Part shown: in pieces, positions 1 through 13,579 of the stretch
Numbering within the stretch: position 1 is the stretch's first letter
Layout: the number at the start of each line of letters is the position of its first letter
Translations under genes and position numbers: made by a program
DNA from: Cacajao melanocephalus
Lineage: Eukaryota > Chordata > Mammalia > Primates > Pitheciidae
Direction: 5' to 3'
Length of the DNA stretch: 64,000 bases
NCBI GenBank assembly: GCA_963573385.1
Contig: CAUYLG010062084.1
Coordinates: 147,117 to 211,116, forward strand
The notes under the pieces: generated by a model
The model's input: the letters and a program-made list of their open reading frames with translations, nothing else
The model's database searches: none
Told to the model about the DNA's origin: nothing

Positions 1-1045
1 TCCTGGAATGTAGCTGAGGCCAGAGTAAGCATCTGGAACCAGGGTACCTGGTGGCATAGGCAAGAAACAGCCAGTGGGGTGAGGATCAGAATCAGAATTG
101 GCAGCGAGAGATCCTGGAATAAGAAAAGAAATCAAAAGGAAAGGAGGGGAGTAAAGATCTGAAATAAAGGGAAAAAAACCCTAAAAGCTTGAAAGGGGCC
201 AGGCAGAAAGGAGACGAGGCTGTGGCCAGTGGCAAGTCATGGCTTTCAATTCATGGGGAGAAAGGTATCATCTGCTGTCTCTTTACTCCTAATACCAACT
301 GCAGCGATGCTGTTTCTTTCCAAGTCTTTCTACATAGCTCCACGGGGGTTGACATTGGGCTGGACTGACATCTGCTGCTACTTCTTGCTGCATTCTGTGC
401 TATTTGGAGATATTCTATTGATATCATCCTTCTTTGACCTTGCTTCACTCTTCCCCCTCCCAACTCTCCTTCCGCTGTCCTATTTGTAGCAACCGCTTTA
501 GTCCACTAACAAGGGCTCTTTTATCTATTGGTCCTGCTCTTGCTTTTGTTTCTCTTGTCTATTTGGAGTTAGCTTCTTGATAGAAAGCCAGCACGAATTC
601 TCTCTTGTCCTTGAGAAACTGTTGAACATAGCTGACTTGCTATAACCAGCAGGTAAAAGGATAAGCTAATTCTATATTTCATAGTGGTCTGTTTAGCAGC
701 CTTAAACTTTAGCTAAGCAAATAACCATTTTCCTTTGTAGAAATTGTCATCCTGCCCTTATAATAACAATCCCAAGCCACTGAGTTGCAGAGACCACATG
801 TGTTTAGAATAAATAAATAAAAAGAACTGAGCTCCTGTCATATGGATTCTGGCTTAGGCTGTTTGGATCCTGCCACTGCAGCTGAAGATGGGTTGCTGCT
901 TACAGAATACTAATTGCTATTACTATTCTGAACTGATCTCTCTTGTGAAAGAAAAAAATATGAGAGGAAGCTCATTCTGGGTTGGTCACTTAAAACCTAA
1001 GCTAAGTTGGGAGAAATTCTATGTGCCACCTGTATACATGTATTC
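1..1045. other. Intergenic stretch, no feature recognised
   Basis: Mixed-composition DNA with no repeat family I can name and no frame with coding character. The open frame at 229-489 has no splice or start context and a minus-strand frame overlaps it, so I treat it as chance. Confidence 0.5.
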
Positions 1046-1102
1046 AGATAGACAGATAGATAGATAGACAGATATTACACACAAATGCAAATATAAATGT
1101 AT

Positions 1103-1148
<46 letters not shown>
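1046..1148. repeat. Compound microsatellite (GATA)n and (CA)n
   Basis: A short GATA/GACA tract (about 1047-1072) is followed after about 30 bases by an uninterrupted (CA)n of about 21 units (about 1106-1148). Tracts of this length are usually length-polymorphic. Confidence 0.95.
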
Positions 1149-1150
<2 letters not shown>

Positions 1151-1504
1151 GTATACCCAGAATTTTTACTGAGATTCTATTGCGGGTTTGTACCAAGTCA
1201 GAAGTATCATGTCTTTATAGTTATAAGTTTTGTGTGCTAACTTTGTCTCAGCAGTCTGTCAACAATATTTATTGCGGGCTCATGTGCACACAGAACAGTA
1301 GAAGGCTGATCTTATTGTTTGCTTGGCTCTGTTTAGATAGAATAAATTGACCTAAGAGTCTGTTTACCAGCGATTCATCATCGATCATGTATTCTTTGAT
1401 GTACCTTCTCTTTCGTGGATTTAACATCAGATGTTAGCAAACTTGAAGATAAGAGGAAAGGTATTCATCCTTGTACCTGGAGAGAGGTTCTTCTGATTTG
1501 CTGG

Positions 1505-1735
1505 GAAAGCTAGGAATTTGGAATCAGGGGACCTGGGATCGAACCCTGGCCCTGCTACGTTGCTGGAGCATAGGCAGGTGACTGTATTTGAGCTCCAGTT
1601 TACCATCTATAAAATAAAAGGAAAAACCCTGCCCTGACTATATCACAGGATTATCGTCAGGATTAAGTGAGGCCACAATGTGAACCAGCTTTGTAAACTA
1701 AACTACTCTACAAAGCAAGGGATTAGTAACTATGA
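1505..1735 (+). mobile_element. MIR SINE
   Basis: Reads in the MIR sense direction. It has the 'cctgggatcgaaccctggc' core, then 'ctccagtttaccatctataaaat', then the 'caggattaagtgagg' block. Heavily diverged, as expected for this old tRNA-derived SINE. Confidence 0.85.
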
Positions 1736-1739
1736 TAAT

Positions 1740-2500
1740 AATTTAACACAGTAGCTACGAAATGGTACAAGCTGTCAGGATTAGGGATCACAGTTCAGAG
1801 GATGGCCACTTTAAATTATTGTCAACCTATTTTCCCAAGCACCGGTTAATACTATTATAATAAATTCCAAATACACTTCCATTTTCTCCTGCTGGGATTT
1901 CATTCCATTGGATGGATTGTTCAAAACTGAAAAATCATTAGAAGGGGCAGGAAGTAATTTGATTCAACAATGATCTTTTCATTTTAACAATATTCTTTCT
2001 AATGCATATACAGTAAAGAGGATCATTAAAATAATCTAGAATATAGCTGAAAAAGCCTTACCAAAAAAATGAAACAGTTCTGCATATTTTCTGGTCAATT
2101 ACCTCCTCTCAGGAACCAAATTTATAATAGGACCATTAGGGAGATTTCTAGAGATATACATCCTCAGTGAAGAGTATTTGAGTACCTGAATGTTCTAAGA
2201 AACATTAAAGAGCATTCTGAGAGCTTTCTCTTCAGAGGCATGCTCTTCAGGAGATGGCCCATTCCCTGTCTCTGGCAAAGACTGAATGAACTCACCACAG
2301 AAGAATGGAGGAGGGGGTTCAGATACTAGATCAAGGTTTGGGCTAGATCAGTAGTTACCATTTTTGGCTTGCCAACCTTTTCCCCCAAGTTGAAAAAAAA
2401 ATCATCACCATAATTTTATTTTAAAAAATGCAGAGAGTATCTTAATGCTGAAAAAGTGGAATACGTACAATCACAGAATAAAGAACAATCCTGCAAATAT
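1740..2500. other. Intergenic stretch, no feature recognised
   Basis: AT-rich DNA with no recognised repeat or coding frame. Confidence 0.45.
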
Positions 2501-2501
2501 A

Positions 2502-2854
2502 GACAGTCCCTGATTTAACAATGGTTCCACTTTACAACAGTGTGACAGTGATACGCCGTTTGGTAGAAACCACACTTCGAGTGCCCATACAATCATTCTT
2601 TTTTTTCATAGTGAGTATAGTATTCAGTATGTCGCATGAGTTACCCAACATTTCGTCATTTAGTAGGCTTTGTGTTAGATGATTTTGCCCAACTGTATGC
2701 TAATGTAAGTCTTCTGAGCACGTTTAAGGTAGGCTAAGCTAAGCTATGATCTTTGATAGGCTAGGTGTATTAAATGCATTTTCAACTTACATTATTTTCA
2801 ACTTATGATGGGTTTATCAAGGTGTGCCCCATCATACGTCAAGGAGCATCTGTA
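2502..2854 (+). mobile_element. Tigger4/Zombi-like TcMar DNA transposon, internally deleted
   Basis: The left end resembles 'cagtccctgatttaacaatg'. The interior has 'gattttgcccaactgtatgc' and 'tctgagcacgtttaaggtag', and the right end is 'gtcaaggagcatctgta'. These blocks match the remembered Tigger4 (Zombi) non-autonomous consensus. At about 350 bp it is far too short to encode a transposase. TA dinucleotides lie at both ends, as expected for a TcMar insertion. Confidence 0.8.
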
Positions 2855-4030
2855 TAATCATTTAGCTTTTATTGAAGAACTGACTACGTTGTCCTTAGAG
2901 TTCTTGTTTATTGTGAACCTGAAAAACTTCCTCTGAAGCCAGCACCTGTTGTTGAACTCATATTTGATAGTAGTCTGGAAGTCCTTTCAACCTGAAGATG
3001 CTATGATCACATAAACACCTTTAAACAAAATTATTTGCTATTCTTCTAGGACAAAATAACACTTTTCAGTTAGATATGTGAGCAGCTATTTGTAAAGCTA
3101 TGGATGATTTCAAATTTTGAGAGTCTCCGCCATCAGTGAGAGTTTTGATGAAAAATGGTTTGATACTTTCATCATTTTCATCACAATTCTGGTTACTCAC
3201 CATCATACAATGAATTCACTTAAATAGCTAACAGAAAGCAAACTAGAAAAAAATCCATTTCAGATTTTTCTCTATTGATAAAATTGCACAAGCTGTTCAG
3301 ATATTGTAACAGAGGACATTTGACATTTTCCCCCAGGTGTAAGGAGGTGGCAGGTTCAATTTCTCAGGAGGTTGCGCTAGTGATTTCAGTTGCTCTTTGC
3401 CAGGGGTGTGGAATTTGTCTGCTGTTTTCTATTTCCATTAGCTGTGAGTTTCTCTGCATTTCAACTTCCATCTGAGAACCTGACTAAACTTAGCTCATTC
3501 TAGAGAGAACAGCTCCCAATGAGAAGGTGTCACTGGATAAAGTCTCATGACCTAGGTGTCTGAGAAATACAAGCTCTGCAGTTTTGTTTCTTATGAAAGA
3601 GAAAAAAATTTTGAAAATCTTATTTTTTCCTAGCCATCATCAGATATTTACTAGGCTGGGCCATTTTACACAGAAGCATAAGAATCATGATAAATTGTTT
3701 CTCTACAGAACAAAGAATTTTTTAAAACAACTGATGTGTTTCCTATAAATGGAATGAACAAGATTGTGGCTATGTAATAATATTCAAAACTTTATAAATG
3801 TGCTATACATAGCATTTTCATTTAGTGTTTTAGGCATTCTCTGCCCAGTAGAGTGGCTGAAATGCATAATAATTGTTTCTGTCTAAATCAGGTTTCCTTT
3901 TTTAAAGCTCCTGGAGGGACTGAGTTGATTTCTTGTCCTTATTTTCTCCCTGTATTACAGCCTATCCTGAACATCAGCAAATGTAGGATAATGAGTTCAG
4001 GGAAAATTAACCCATACTACACTGAGGCTC
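2855..4030. other. Intergenic stretch, no feature recognised
   Basis: AT-rich sequence. Short frames at 3275-3475 and 3853-4218 have no supporting signals, and the second runs into the L2 fragment at 4030. Confidence 0.45.
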
Positions 4031-4135
4031 ACACATTCATTCACTCGTTTCTTATACCATCATTTGCTGAATGTCTACCCCATGTAAGGCACTGTGCTAA
4101 ATTCTGGGGTTACCAATGTGAAAGAAAGATTTCAC
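4030..4135 (-). mobile_element. L2 3'-end fragment
   Basis: The plus strand reads 'cattcattcactcg', then 'gaatgtctaccccatgtaag' and 'gcactgtgctaaattctggg'. This is the reverse complement of the L2 3' terminus, which ends in a TGAATGAATG-type repeat. Confidence 0.8.
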
Positions 4136-5140
4136 AGTATCATTGGATCTCGGTTAGCATGTATCAATCCAAAAGGGGTCAGGCCAGTTTTTCTCAAAGT
4201 CGAAACATTTTTTTTTAACCACAATCTACTGTAGGAAATAACCTTTATATCTCAACCCTGTACTGGTATACATGCATATACACAACTTCATGCACATGTG
4301 CTTGTCCAAACACAGGTACACCATACTCAACTGAAGCAAAATTTTCACAAAGCAAACTTCCTCTTTCTACAGGTGATACACTGCAATATTTTCTCTTCTA
4401 TCTCATTTAATTTTTATTTAAAGACTGATATGGCCAACTAAGTTGATTTTATAGCCCACTAATTAGTCACAATTTGCAATTTGAAAAACAGCAGTCTGGG
4501 AACCTTTTGCTGTAGCTCCTTAAGCTGCTAAAAATATCAAGACCTGTATTGGACATAAAAACAAACGACATTACTGAATTATTTTAGAGTACTTATCCTG
4601 GTTTACCTTAAGAAAGATATTGCTCATCTGAAAATACGGGACATTCTTTGACATGGAAGTGGTAAGTGTAGATCTAATTAGGTACCACTTTATAAAGGGT
4701 AGTAAATTTAAGGCCTTGATTATATAGCAAATGTATAGATAAAAATTCCTTAAACTGAATCTCTTGTTCTGCTTCCATTCGTCACACTTGCACACTACAT
4801 TTTTTACAGTCTAAAGGGAAGATAAAGGTGATGCCAATATCTGATACAGTCAGAAGTTCTCAGACATATGTCCAAACATTGCAAGAAGCAGCAGAGGAAA
4901 ATCCAAGACATAAATATGTTAATTTTCAAATACATTCAGAGACTAATTGGTAAATTGCCTCATCAATGTCTAAAATATGAGTGCTGTAACCGTCGTGTAT
5001 TTTTATCAGCTATAAGTGCCTGGTTACTTCATCTCAGTCTCCATTGGATTGCCCACTATGGCTCACTCCCTGGATTGCTTTTTTTTTTTTAATTTTGCAT
5101 ATTCTCTTTAGGGGATCCATCCATACTCTTGCTTTGAACT
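4136..5140. other. Intergenic stretch, probable old repeat not assigned
   Basis: AT-rich. The 4185-4505 part starts with 'tttttctcaaagtcg' and ends near 'ttgaaaaacagcagtctggg', weakly suggesting an eroded hAT-type MER element with inverted ends. I cannot name it. No coding evidence. Confidence 0.3.
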
Positions 5141-5745
5141 TTCTCCTGAATGCTGAGGACTGGACAGCCCATCCAGATTTCCTCCAGACCCGTTAATCAA
5201 CTGCCTACTGGGGGTTCTATCTATGGATACCAGAAAACAAACATATCCAAAGCCAAACTGCCCTCTTCCCCCATGATAAATCAGCTGCTTCTTTTCCAAT
5301 GCTTCCTAACTCGCTAAGTATTCCTGGATCAATCAACCTGTTCCTACCCATGAGGCATCCTTTCTCAGGTCCCAAAGCCAATCAATCAAGTTCCTCAGTT
5401 CTGCCAAGCCTACCTTCTCAACATATGCTTTAATTCACCCCTTCTTCTTCACACACATTGCTGCTGTCCGTTCTGGCCCTTGCACATTTCACTGGTACAA
5501 AAGCCTTCCAATTAGTCTCCTGCCCCTGGCCTAAGCCCCTGAGCTGCATAGGCCCAGGTGGAGAGCCTTTCAGCTCCACTGTCTTTGGGAAGCTTCAAAG
5601 TGCCTGCCATACCCATTACCCTCTTCCTAGGGCATTCTTAAGCCAATTGCTTGTGTGTTACCACAAGCCCCACACCTGGCCACAGCAGATGAAAGAATCT
5701 GCCCCAAAGGTAACTGATGGATCGCAGACCTAGGAGGAGATCCAG
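5140..5745 (+). mobile_element. L2 LINE, ORF2 C-terminal/3' part
   Basis: Pyrimidine-rich sense strand with 'cgttaatcaactgcctact' near 5190 and 'ttccaattagtctcctgccc' near 5508. Both match the distal reverse-transcriptase region of L2. Frames are broken throughout. It is interrupted by the MaLR LTR at 5752-6111. Confidence 0.65.
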
Positions 5746-5751
5746 CATCAC

Positions 5752-6111
5752 GGATTTGGATGTGTCCCCACCCAAATCTCATCTTGAATTGTACCTCCCA
5801 TAATTCCCAAGTTTCATGGGAGGGAGTCAGTAGGAGGTAATTGAATCATGGGGGCAGGTCTTTCCTGTGCTATTCTCATGATAGTGAATAAGTCTCACAA
5901 GATGGGATGATTTTAATAAAGGGAAGCTCCCCTACAGGAGCTCTTTTGCCTGCTGCCATGTAAGACGTGACTTTGCTTCTCATTCTCCTCCAGCTATGGT
6001 TGTGAGGCCTCCCTAGCCATGTGGAACTGTGAGTCAATTAAACCTCTTTCCTTTATAAATGACCCAGTCTTGGGTATGTCTTTATTAGCAACATGAGAAC
6101 AGACTAATACA
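5752..6111 (+). mobile_element. Solo LTR of the MST/THE1 (MaLR) family
   Basis: Near full-length LTR. It begins with 'tgtccccacccaaatctcat', has the 'attgaatcatgggggcaggt' block, a gaattaaacctctttcc-type polyadenylation region near 6040, and ends 'gagaacagactaatac'. About 360 bp fits MSTA/MSTB. No internal region is attached, so it is a solo LTR sitting in an L2. Confidence 0.93.
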
Positions 6112-6339
6112 GTGGGGTTGCTCTGCACTGGGTTGAAAGTGGCTGCGACCAAATCCTCCCTCTTGGAAAGCTAAGACACACAAACAGGCTGCAAAAAGCA
6201 ATTGCATCTCTGCATGTGGAGGTACCAGGGACTACCTAAAGCTGAATGGGCAATAGGACAGCACCAGGGCTGGAGCCATGGAAACAAGAAAAACAGGAAC
6301 AACGTCGTTCCTGCTTTTATGAGGTCTGGCTGTGCAGTG

Positions 6340-6840
6340 ACAGACGTGGTTAGATGTCCTCACTACTCTCCTCATGAATCCTTTCAGTCATCCCCCATGA
6401 TTAAGCAAGGCTCTATTGCCGAACCCTCTAAAGAGCCCAATATTGCTCACCTCTTCTAATCCATCGCCTGCATGGTTGTAAATGATTCTTCAAAATGCAA
6501 ACATGGGGTGTGTTCCTGCCTCACAATTCCTAAAGGACAAAAATCTCGAGTCATGAGCATGTCATACCATCTGGCCCTGCCTCTTCTTCCTGGCCCTAGG
6601 CTTCTGCCTACACTCCAGCCCAGGTGAACTGCAGCTATACTGTGCTCTCTCACATGCCTTACTCTACATACCCTTCCTTTGACCTCAATCCGCCCTCTTG
6701 TCCCTCCGTAAACTCATTTGTCAAGTCTCAGCTCACACACTCCCCCCTCAGTAACACCTTTCCCTCAGTAATACTGTCTCCCAGGCAGTGCCTTTACAAA
6801 CTCCCACGAAAGCGATCATCATGTACATCATAAACCTTCA
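6340..6840 (+). mobile_element. L2 LINE, 3' portion (diverged)
   Basis: The plus strand carries 'ccatctggccctgcctcttc', 'gcctacactccagcccag' and 'aagtctcagctcacac', matching the 3' half of the L2 sense strand. Probably continues the L2 broken by the LTR at 5752-6111. The stretch 6112-6340 is not clearly assigned. Confidence 0.6.
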
Positions 6841-6924
6841 GAAGCTTGTAGTTAGTCTACCTCTAACTGGAATGGGAAGGCAGGGCTTTGTTTAGTAATT
6901 CCTAGCAGCCTTAATTCCTTCCCT

Positions 6925-7535
6925 TATTGAACGAACACTTACTGGACACTTAATTGCATGAGCCTTTGAGGATGCAAGACAGGCACAGTCCTTGCTTTCC
7001 CAGAGCTATGGCATGGCAGGGACAATCGGCATTCAATAACACAATGTGGTGGGTATTATGTCAAGGGCAGAACAGGGGATGTGGGAGGCAACCACACAAT
7101 TGGAGAAGGCCTTTGTAACCTATAGATATTCACACGAGACCTAAGTGAGGAGCAGGGCTCCACAGGAAAGTTTTGACAAAAGAAGGAAAGGGGAAAAGAC
7201 AAAGAAAGATGTCAGCAGAAAAGGAAGCAGCATATGTAAAACCATTAAGGTAAGAGAAAGCTTGGTATCTTCACTGGAGGAAAAAAAAGCTCTGTGGAGC
7301 TTAGGGTGGCAGGTAACGAGGCAGAGAGAGGGCAGTGGTCAACCCACGGGGGGCATTTGGGTCATGCTATTGACTTGCCATTTTATTCTAATGGCCAGTG
7401 AAGGCTTTTAATCAGGGAATCTGATTGTACTTTTAATGATCAATTAGCTCTTGAGTATCAGTTAGAGGTGACGCAGGGAGGTGAGTTAGAGGGCCATTGC
7501 AATAGCTTAGGTAATTTATGGTGGCAGTAGAGGTA
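6925..7535 (-). mobile_element. L2 LINE, 3' end into ORF2
   Basis: The plus strand starts with the reversed L2 3' end near 6925. It continues through 'gaaggcctttgtaacc', 'ttttattctaatggccagtg' and 'gggccattgcaatagctta', the reverse complement of the L2 region encoding the RT C-terminus. About 600 bp of one diverged copy. It lies opposite to the L2 just upstream. Confidence 0.75.
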
Positions 7536-7607
7536 AGGGAAGTGAATGAAACTGGGAGATGAAGGGGCTGAATGATCAGGACTTGGTGACTGGTTCAATG
7601 TAGATGT

Positions 7608-8040
7608 GGTGGCCCTGTAATGTGTCAACTTGGCTGGGCTGAACTACCCGTCCTGGAATTCCCTTCTGTGTGTATTTCCCGAGAAGGTGGCCATGAGAGA
7701 GATTCTGGTGGGAGACTTGGAGGATGGAAGTGAAGAAACAGCCATCTTGTAGCTCACACACACTTCACTGATGGGGCCAGTGGCCGGGCCTGCTACTGCT
7801 CCACCCTGCCCTGGACCCTCCCTCGGCTTCCCACTGCTGATCCAGCTGTGGGTGTCCATGCTCCAGCTCACACCACCATGGCCAGAGGCAACAAGACCTG
7901 ACCCAGGCCTCGGTCTGCCCTAGGGGGCTCCAGCTCATGTTTATGGGTTCCAGGCTGTTCTCGTCCTCTTTACACCTACCTTTCCCTTCTGACTGTCCAT
8001 TGAGAGGACCTTAAGCTCCGACATCAAATGCAAAAAGAAT
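7608..8040 (+). mobile_element. LTR-like interspersed repeat, family not assigned
   Basis: Starts with 'gccctgtaatgtgtcaactt' and continues with a GC-richer body including 'gacctgacccaggcctc'. The opening block is shared, in reverse, with the repeats at 16297-16914 and 30047-30693; the body differs, so this is a relative or a different subfamily. Confidence 0.6.
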
Positions 8041-8103
8041 AGCTTTTTAGAGATGCATAACGGTAACACTATGTATGATCAAATCCCTGTAACAAGTCCT
8101 TTC

Positions 8104-8174
8104 AAATGTGTGTATGTGTATGTGTATGTGTGCTATCTACTTACATCTATCTATAAATTAATGTACATGTAAAA

Positions 8175-8203
<29 letters not shown>
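8104..8203. repeat. (TG/TATG)n and (CA)n microsatellites
   Basis: A short TGTATG-type tract near 8107-8132 and an uninterrupted (CA)n at about 8176-8203. Confidence 0.9.
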
Positions 8204-8208
<5 letters not shown>

Positions 8209-8621
8209 TCTTCTGGTAGTTCTGTTCTCTGATGTAGCAGAGTTGAAAGAGATTGGTATCAAGAATAATTTCTAGGTTTCAGATTTTTCAGATTTCTGCA
8301 ACAGGGTGGATGGTGATGTTATCCTGAGAAAGAGAAATCCTGGGTAAAGAACATGTGTGAGTAGAAGATGAAGAATTCTCTTTTGGCCAGGTGACGTGTG
8401 AGGTATATACAAGACATTCAATTCAGCAGGTGATCAAACAAGGCAGGTCTGAGCTTGAGACTTAAGCAAACAGCATCAAACATGCCCTGTCACAGTAACA
8501 AAATTTCAAAATAAGAACCCAAATGAAATGCCTCTTTAGAAAATTTTAATAATTCTGTATAATAAAACTCTAAAGGATCAGGGTTTCTTCTTATTCAGTA
8601 TACAGTGAACCTTAAAAAAAA
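8204..8621. other. Intergenic stretch, no feature recognised
   Basis: No recognised repeat and no coding frame. Confidence 0.4.
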
Positions 8622-8632
8622 AAAAGTGTTGA

Positions 8633-9312
<680 letters not shown>

Positions 9313-9650
9313 TAATTTGTTTTTTAATGACAAATACAAATTGTATATATTTATGATGTATACCCTGACATTCTGATAGACGTATACATTGTGGAATGAC
9401 TAAGTCAAGATAATTAACATATTCACCACCTCACATACTTATCATTATTTTGTGCATGATAAGAGCATTTAAAATCTCCTCTCAGCAATTTTCAAGGATA
9501 CAATACATCATGATTAGCTACAGTCACCATGCTGTACAACAGATTTCCAGAACTTCTTCTTCTAACTGAAACTTCCTACCCTTTGACCAATATCTCCCCA
9601 TTCCCCAGGCACACTAACCTATTTTTATGATGTGTGTCTGATGCTATTTT
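9313..9650 (-). mobile_element. L1 3'-UTR (L1MA/L1MB-like)
   Basis: The plus strand shows 'acaaattgtatatatttatg', 'cagtcaccatgctgtaca' and 'ccctttgaccaatatctccc'. This is the reverse complement of the 3' UTR of mid-age L1M elements. One of very few L1 pieces in the window on the minus strand. Confidence 0.88.
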
Positions 9651-11380
9651 TGAAAAATTGATTGTGTCCTGAATTCTTTTGCTCTCAGGCCTTTAGAGTA
9701 CGGTACTTCTTTTTCAAATGACAATAGTGACCTAGCAACCTATGCAAATTATTACATCTTTCAAAATGTGCTCATTATTCTAAGGGAATAATATATACAT
9801 GGAGAGCCTGTCTTATTACAAAAATGCTCTTGAGATTTCTTCAACTGCTCTAAATAAAGAGTTGCTTGGCTCATATTTGCACATATTCAGTTTCAATATC
9901 AGGATGTTAATATAAAAAGAACCCACCCAAAAATCCCATTAATAAATTTTAAGAATTCTATACCATAAACATCTGAAGCCTAAGGCTTTTATAGAGTAAA
10001 AATATCACAGGATCTCAATATCCTTCCTAACAGATGGTTAAGTTTCACTGCACTGTGTGAGACAGGTCAGTTATTCAGTTCTCATTGTTTCCAGGGACGA
10101 AGGAATACACAGAAATCAGGTGATATGTGATAACGTAGTAAGCAGCTGTGTCAAAACTAGAATTTACAACGTTTAATTCTCAAGACTCAGACTATGCAAG
10201 CCACAGTCCCGCGAAGTCTGCTTTCTCGGTAATAAATGTCAACCGTATTATTTATCTGAATTGTAAAATGAAATCTACCGTAGAATTCCGTTTATTGTTT
10301 TAACTAGAAAATTGGAAAAATACAATCTGGGTGAATACAAATATTAAAACTGTACATAATCTTTTTTTACAAATTGAAAACAGCTTAATTAAACCAACAG
10401 AGCAGGTAAGGCAATTCTGTTATTTAATGACAACCTCATCTGTTTAAAATAACCACCTTAATAATCAATACCGTGTTGAGACTTTCACCTAGCATTTATT
10501 AAGGGATGTCTTGTTTTGAACAATCATTTTAAATCCTAGTAAACTGAAGAATTAATTAGCAAGCACAGAGGCTCAGCAAACTAATGCTTTAGTCTGTCAA
10601 ACCATCTGCTCAGGAGCACCCCTCTCCAAATCTTGGCATTATTGAGGATGGGGGAGCACAGTGCTTCTGATGCTTCTGCTGGTAGACAAAGTGCTCCTTG
10701 ATATTTAACCATTCCATCTTCCAAATACACAGGAAGAAACTCAGTCTCAGAAAGAAGTTCATCAAAGTTCTGGCTCCTTTGGCACTCACGGTTAGAACCA
10801 CAGTATTCTAAGCTTTCTTGAAGGGCAAAGATCACATGTTAAGATAGCTTATGTATGCCAATGAGTATGTCTCTCTCAAAGCAGGTACTTCAGAGGGTAT
10901 ATTTTAATCCAATTCTTCTATTCAGGTCATTTTAAAAATTCCATTCTTGGAATTTTCTTTTGCATTGTTTTGCATATTTATTCTCAAATGGTGGGAAAGA
11001 ATCCTAATCTATTTAATATGGTTGGATATTTCACGGTAAAATGTTACGTAATTGTGCACACCAATGAGACAAAATTTTATTTTATCGTTTTTAAACTGAC
11101 TCAGGAGGCAATTCAATAAATGAGTTCCAAAAAGATGTTGGGCCAAAGACAACATGATTTGAATAAACATATAGCTTCTTCTGGGGGCTGCTCATATTTG
11201 GGTGTAAAGGACTATTTTAAAAAATAAAAGAGTTTCATGTCCCTATAAAGACCCCAAATATTTACCAGTTGAAGTGTAAACCTGTTGCTTCCCTCTTCTG
11301 ATAACAGTAAACTGATTTCCTTTGGAAAATCAGCCCCTCTCACCTACTCTCAGTCCATTTAGCCTGGGGAGGGCTGGAGC
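9651..11380. other. Single-copy-looking intergenic DNA
   Basis: No repeat family recognised. A minus-strand frame at 10581-10835 (84 codons) has no recognisable domain or splice context and I do not call it a gene. Confidence 0.45.
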
Positions 11381-11389
11381 GGTGGCAAG

Positions 11390-11790
11390 GGGCATGCACA
11401 ATTCAGACCAGACCAACTAGGCACATTCCATCACCATGGCTACAATAATTGGCTCAGGGATGGGCCCTAATTTCAAGCTGGGCTAATGAGATTTAATTCC
11501 AGGACTTTGGCTGAAACTATCGAAAGAGACAAACTTGCTTTCTCTTAAGAATGTAAACCAGTAACTTCTAGAAACCATTATGGGGAGACCTTCCTGAGAA
11601 TGTAGCCAGTATCGAGTAAAGCAGAGCTGAAAGATGGAGAAAGAGAATACTGATAACATCAAGTTGCTAGATCCAGCTCAGCCTGAAGGTAGCTCCCTGA
11701 ACTTTTCAACTATATGAGCCAACACATTTGTTGGATTTACATCCATTTGTGTGTTTCCATATGTATGGGTTCAGTCAAGGAAAAAAGACC
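11390..11790 (+). mobile_element. Old LTR-like interspersed repeat, family not assigned
   Basis: Contains 'ggctcagggatgggccc', 'agcagagctgaaagatggag' and 'gaacttttcaactatatgag'. I recall these blocks from a common mammalian medium-reiterated repeat but cannot name it. Diverged, with no ORF. Confidence 0.5.
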
Positions 11791-13579
11791 AAAATGTTAT
11801 AGCTCACACGCACATACACAAACATAATGTGGCTTATGTTGTGCCCACTTAGCTTGTTTCTGAGTTATTGTTATCTTTAAGCACTTGCGTAGTTCATTTT
11901 CCAATTTCTAGCTGCACAAAGTGTTTTAAATTTCTGATCTATTTTACAGTGCTGTAGATTTGATGGTGGGGATGGGGAAGAAAAGGTGGTTAATCTTTAA
12001 GATGATTTTCATCAACGACCCCTTATGTTTGAATCAAAATGATTTTGAGTAAGATGTATCCAAAGCCAGCCATTTTAACTTAACAGGCTAAGAGAATTTA
12101 AACCGGAAATCAACCTTGACATCTTTTACTTTCCCTCTGTGTTACTGAGTTCCTTTTGTCACGCAGGTCAGCAGCTCTTCGTCTTTCTGGCAGGATATTT
12201 CCTGGGCTATCATAAAAGACACTCCTGGTCTATGATATCTCAGCACAGTAAACCCATTAGAGGCTGTTTTTCTGTAAAAATATGATCAATAGATCAATAG
12301 ATCTGTTTTCTCAGGGGTAGAGAAAGAACAAACAGCGAGTCCTGATAAACCTTCTTTGGCACCGCTCATTTCCTCAAGTGCTATACATGGAACACACTTA
12401 TTACTTTAGTCCTCTGCTATTAATAAGTCTTTCTTGAGGAAAAGCTAAAAGCTCTAATTCCATCCAGATGCAAGCAGTATGTAACACCAAGCACCTCTTC
12501 CCTGATGTTCTAGCAAAATTACTAAGAGCACATCATGACTCATGCGTTCTCAAGCAGTCCTCTCTGCCCTAAAATCTGAATCCAGGGAATTTGGAGCAGG
12601 TTGCCTCTTGGCAATTGACTTTTCAGTGACTGTGACTTACCCCGTGGCTCTGCAATATACTATCTCTCCTCACAGAGAAAAGCAGTTGCCATTGAAAAAC
12701 TCACTCAGGAGTTCAGCTATACATCCTTAAAGTCCCTCAGAGAAAAGTTGCAATGCAGTCTGCTGCAAACTCACAGCATCATCGAAAGATTTATAAACAA
12801 GCCCTTTGCGACAGACGCCGTCATACTACCACTCCATATGCAAGGAGTCAAAAACGCTTCATTCTGCTAGGTGCAATGGAAATAAGCATGCACCAAGCAG
12901 TCTTATACGTTGAACTGAAAGCTCAGACACAATGCAAGGATGTGTCTAGGATTTTTATCTGCTCCTTTTTTCTACCAGAAACCCAATCTCTGGGTACCCC
13001 ACTTGTTCTGTGAAACTCTCTCTGTCCTTTCTCCCTCTGTTCCTTTCCATAGTAATATTCTGGGTAGTAAGTACTTCTGAGAGGCAATCATAGCATTGGA
13101 TAGTCTTAGTACATTTTTCAAGAAGAATATTCTGGAATCTTTGTGATAGAAAGTTTAGGAAAAAATATTTCAACCATTAAAATGTATATGAAGAGCTTAA
13201 CTAGAACCTACCCTACTGTACTCCATCTCACTTCCAAGTAAAGCTGTGTTAAGGGGAATACCTGTTCAAAGGAAAAATAAGTATACGGGAAACTATCGCT
13301 TCTATCTTAGAATAAGCGCTACCTGTTTGCATAAGATTATAGTGGGAAGGGGAAGACAGTAACCCCTAGGGAAGTATGAAAAGGACAGGGTGTTTCTAGA
13401 ACACTTTTTCCCATGAAGTCTATTTGGGGGAGGGCAAGTAAGGGGAGGAGGTAAACGTTTCACTAAAAGCGTGGATGTTGATACAGATGTTGCTAAGGAA
13501 AACACTGTTTAGTCCAAAAGCTGCCTCTTTTATTGGATTCATTTCAAATAAAACTATCTGTTTAAGATCTTTGAAAGAA
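11791..13579. other. Single-copy-looking intergenic DNA
   Basis: No recognised repeat. Overlapping short frames at 12542-13505 on both strands look like chance. Confidence 0.45.

Noticed and set aside
10581..10835. 84-codon minus-strand frame in non-repeat DNA
   Set aside because: No recognisable domain and no convincing splice or start context. A second overlapping minus frame exists. Could be chance.
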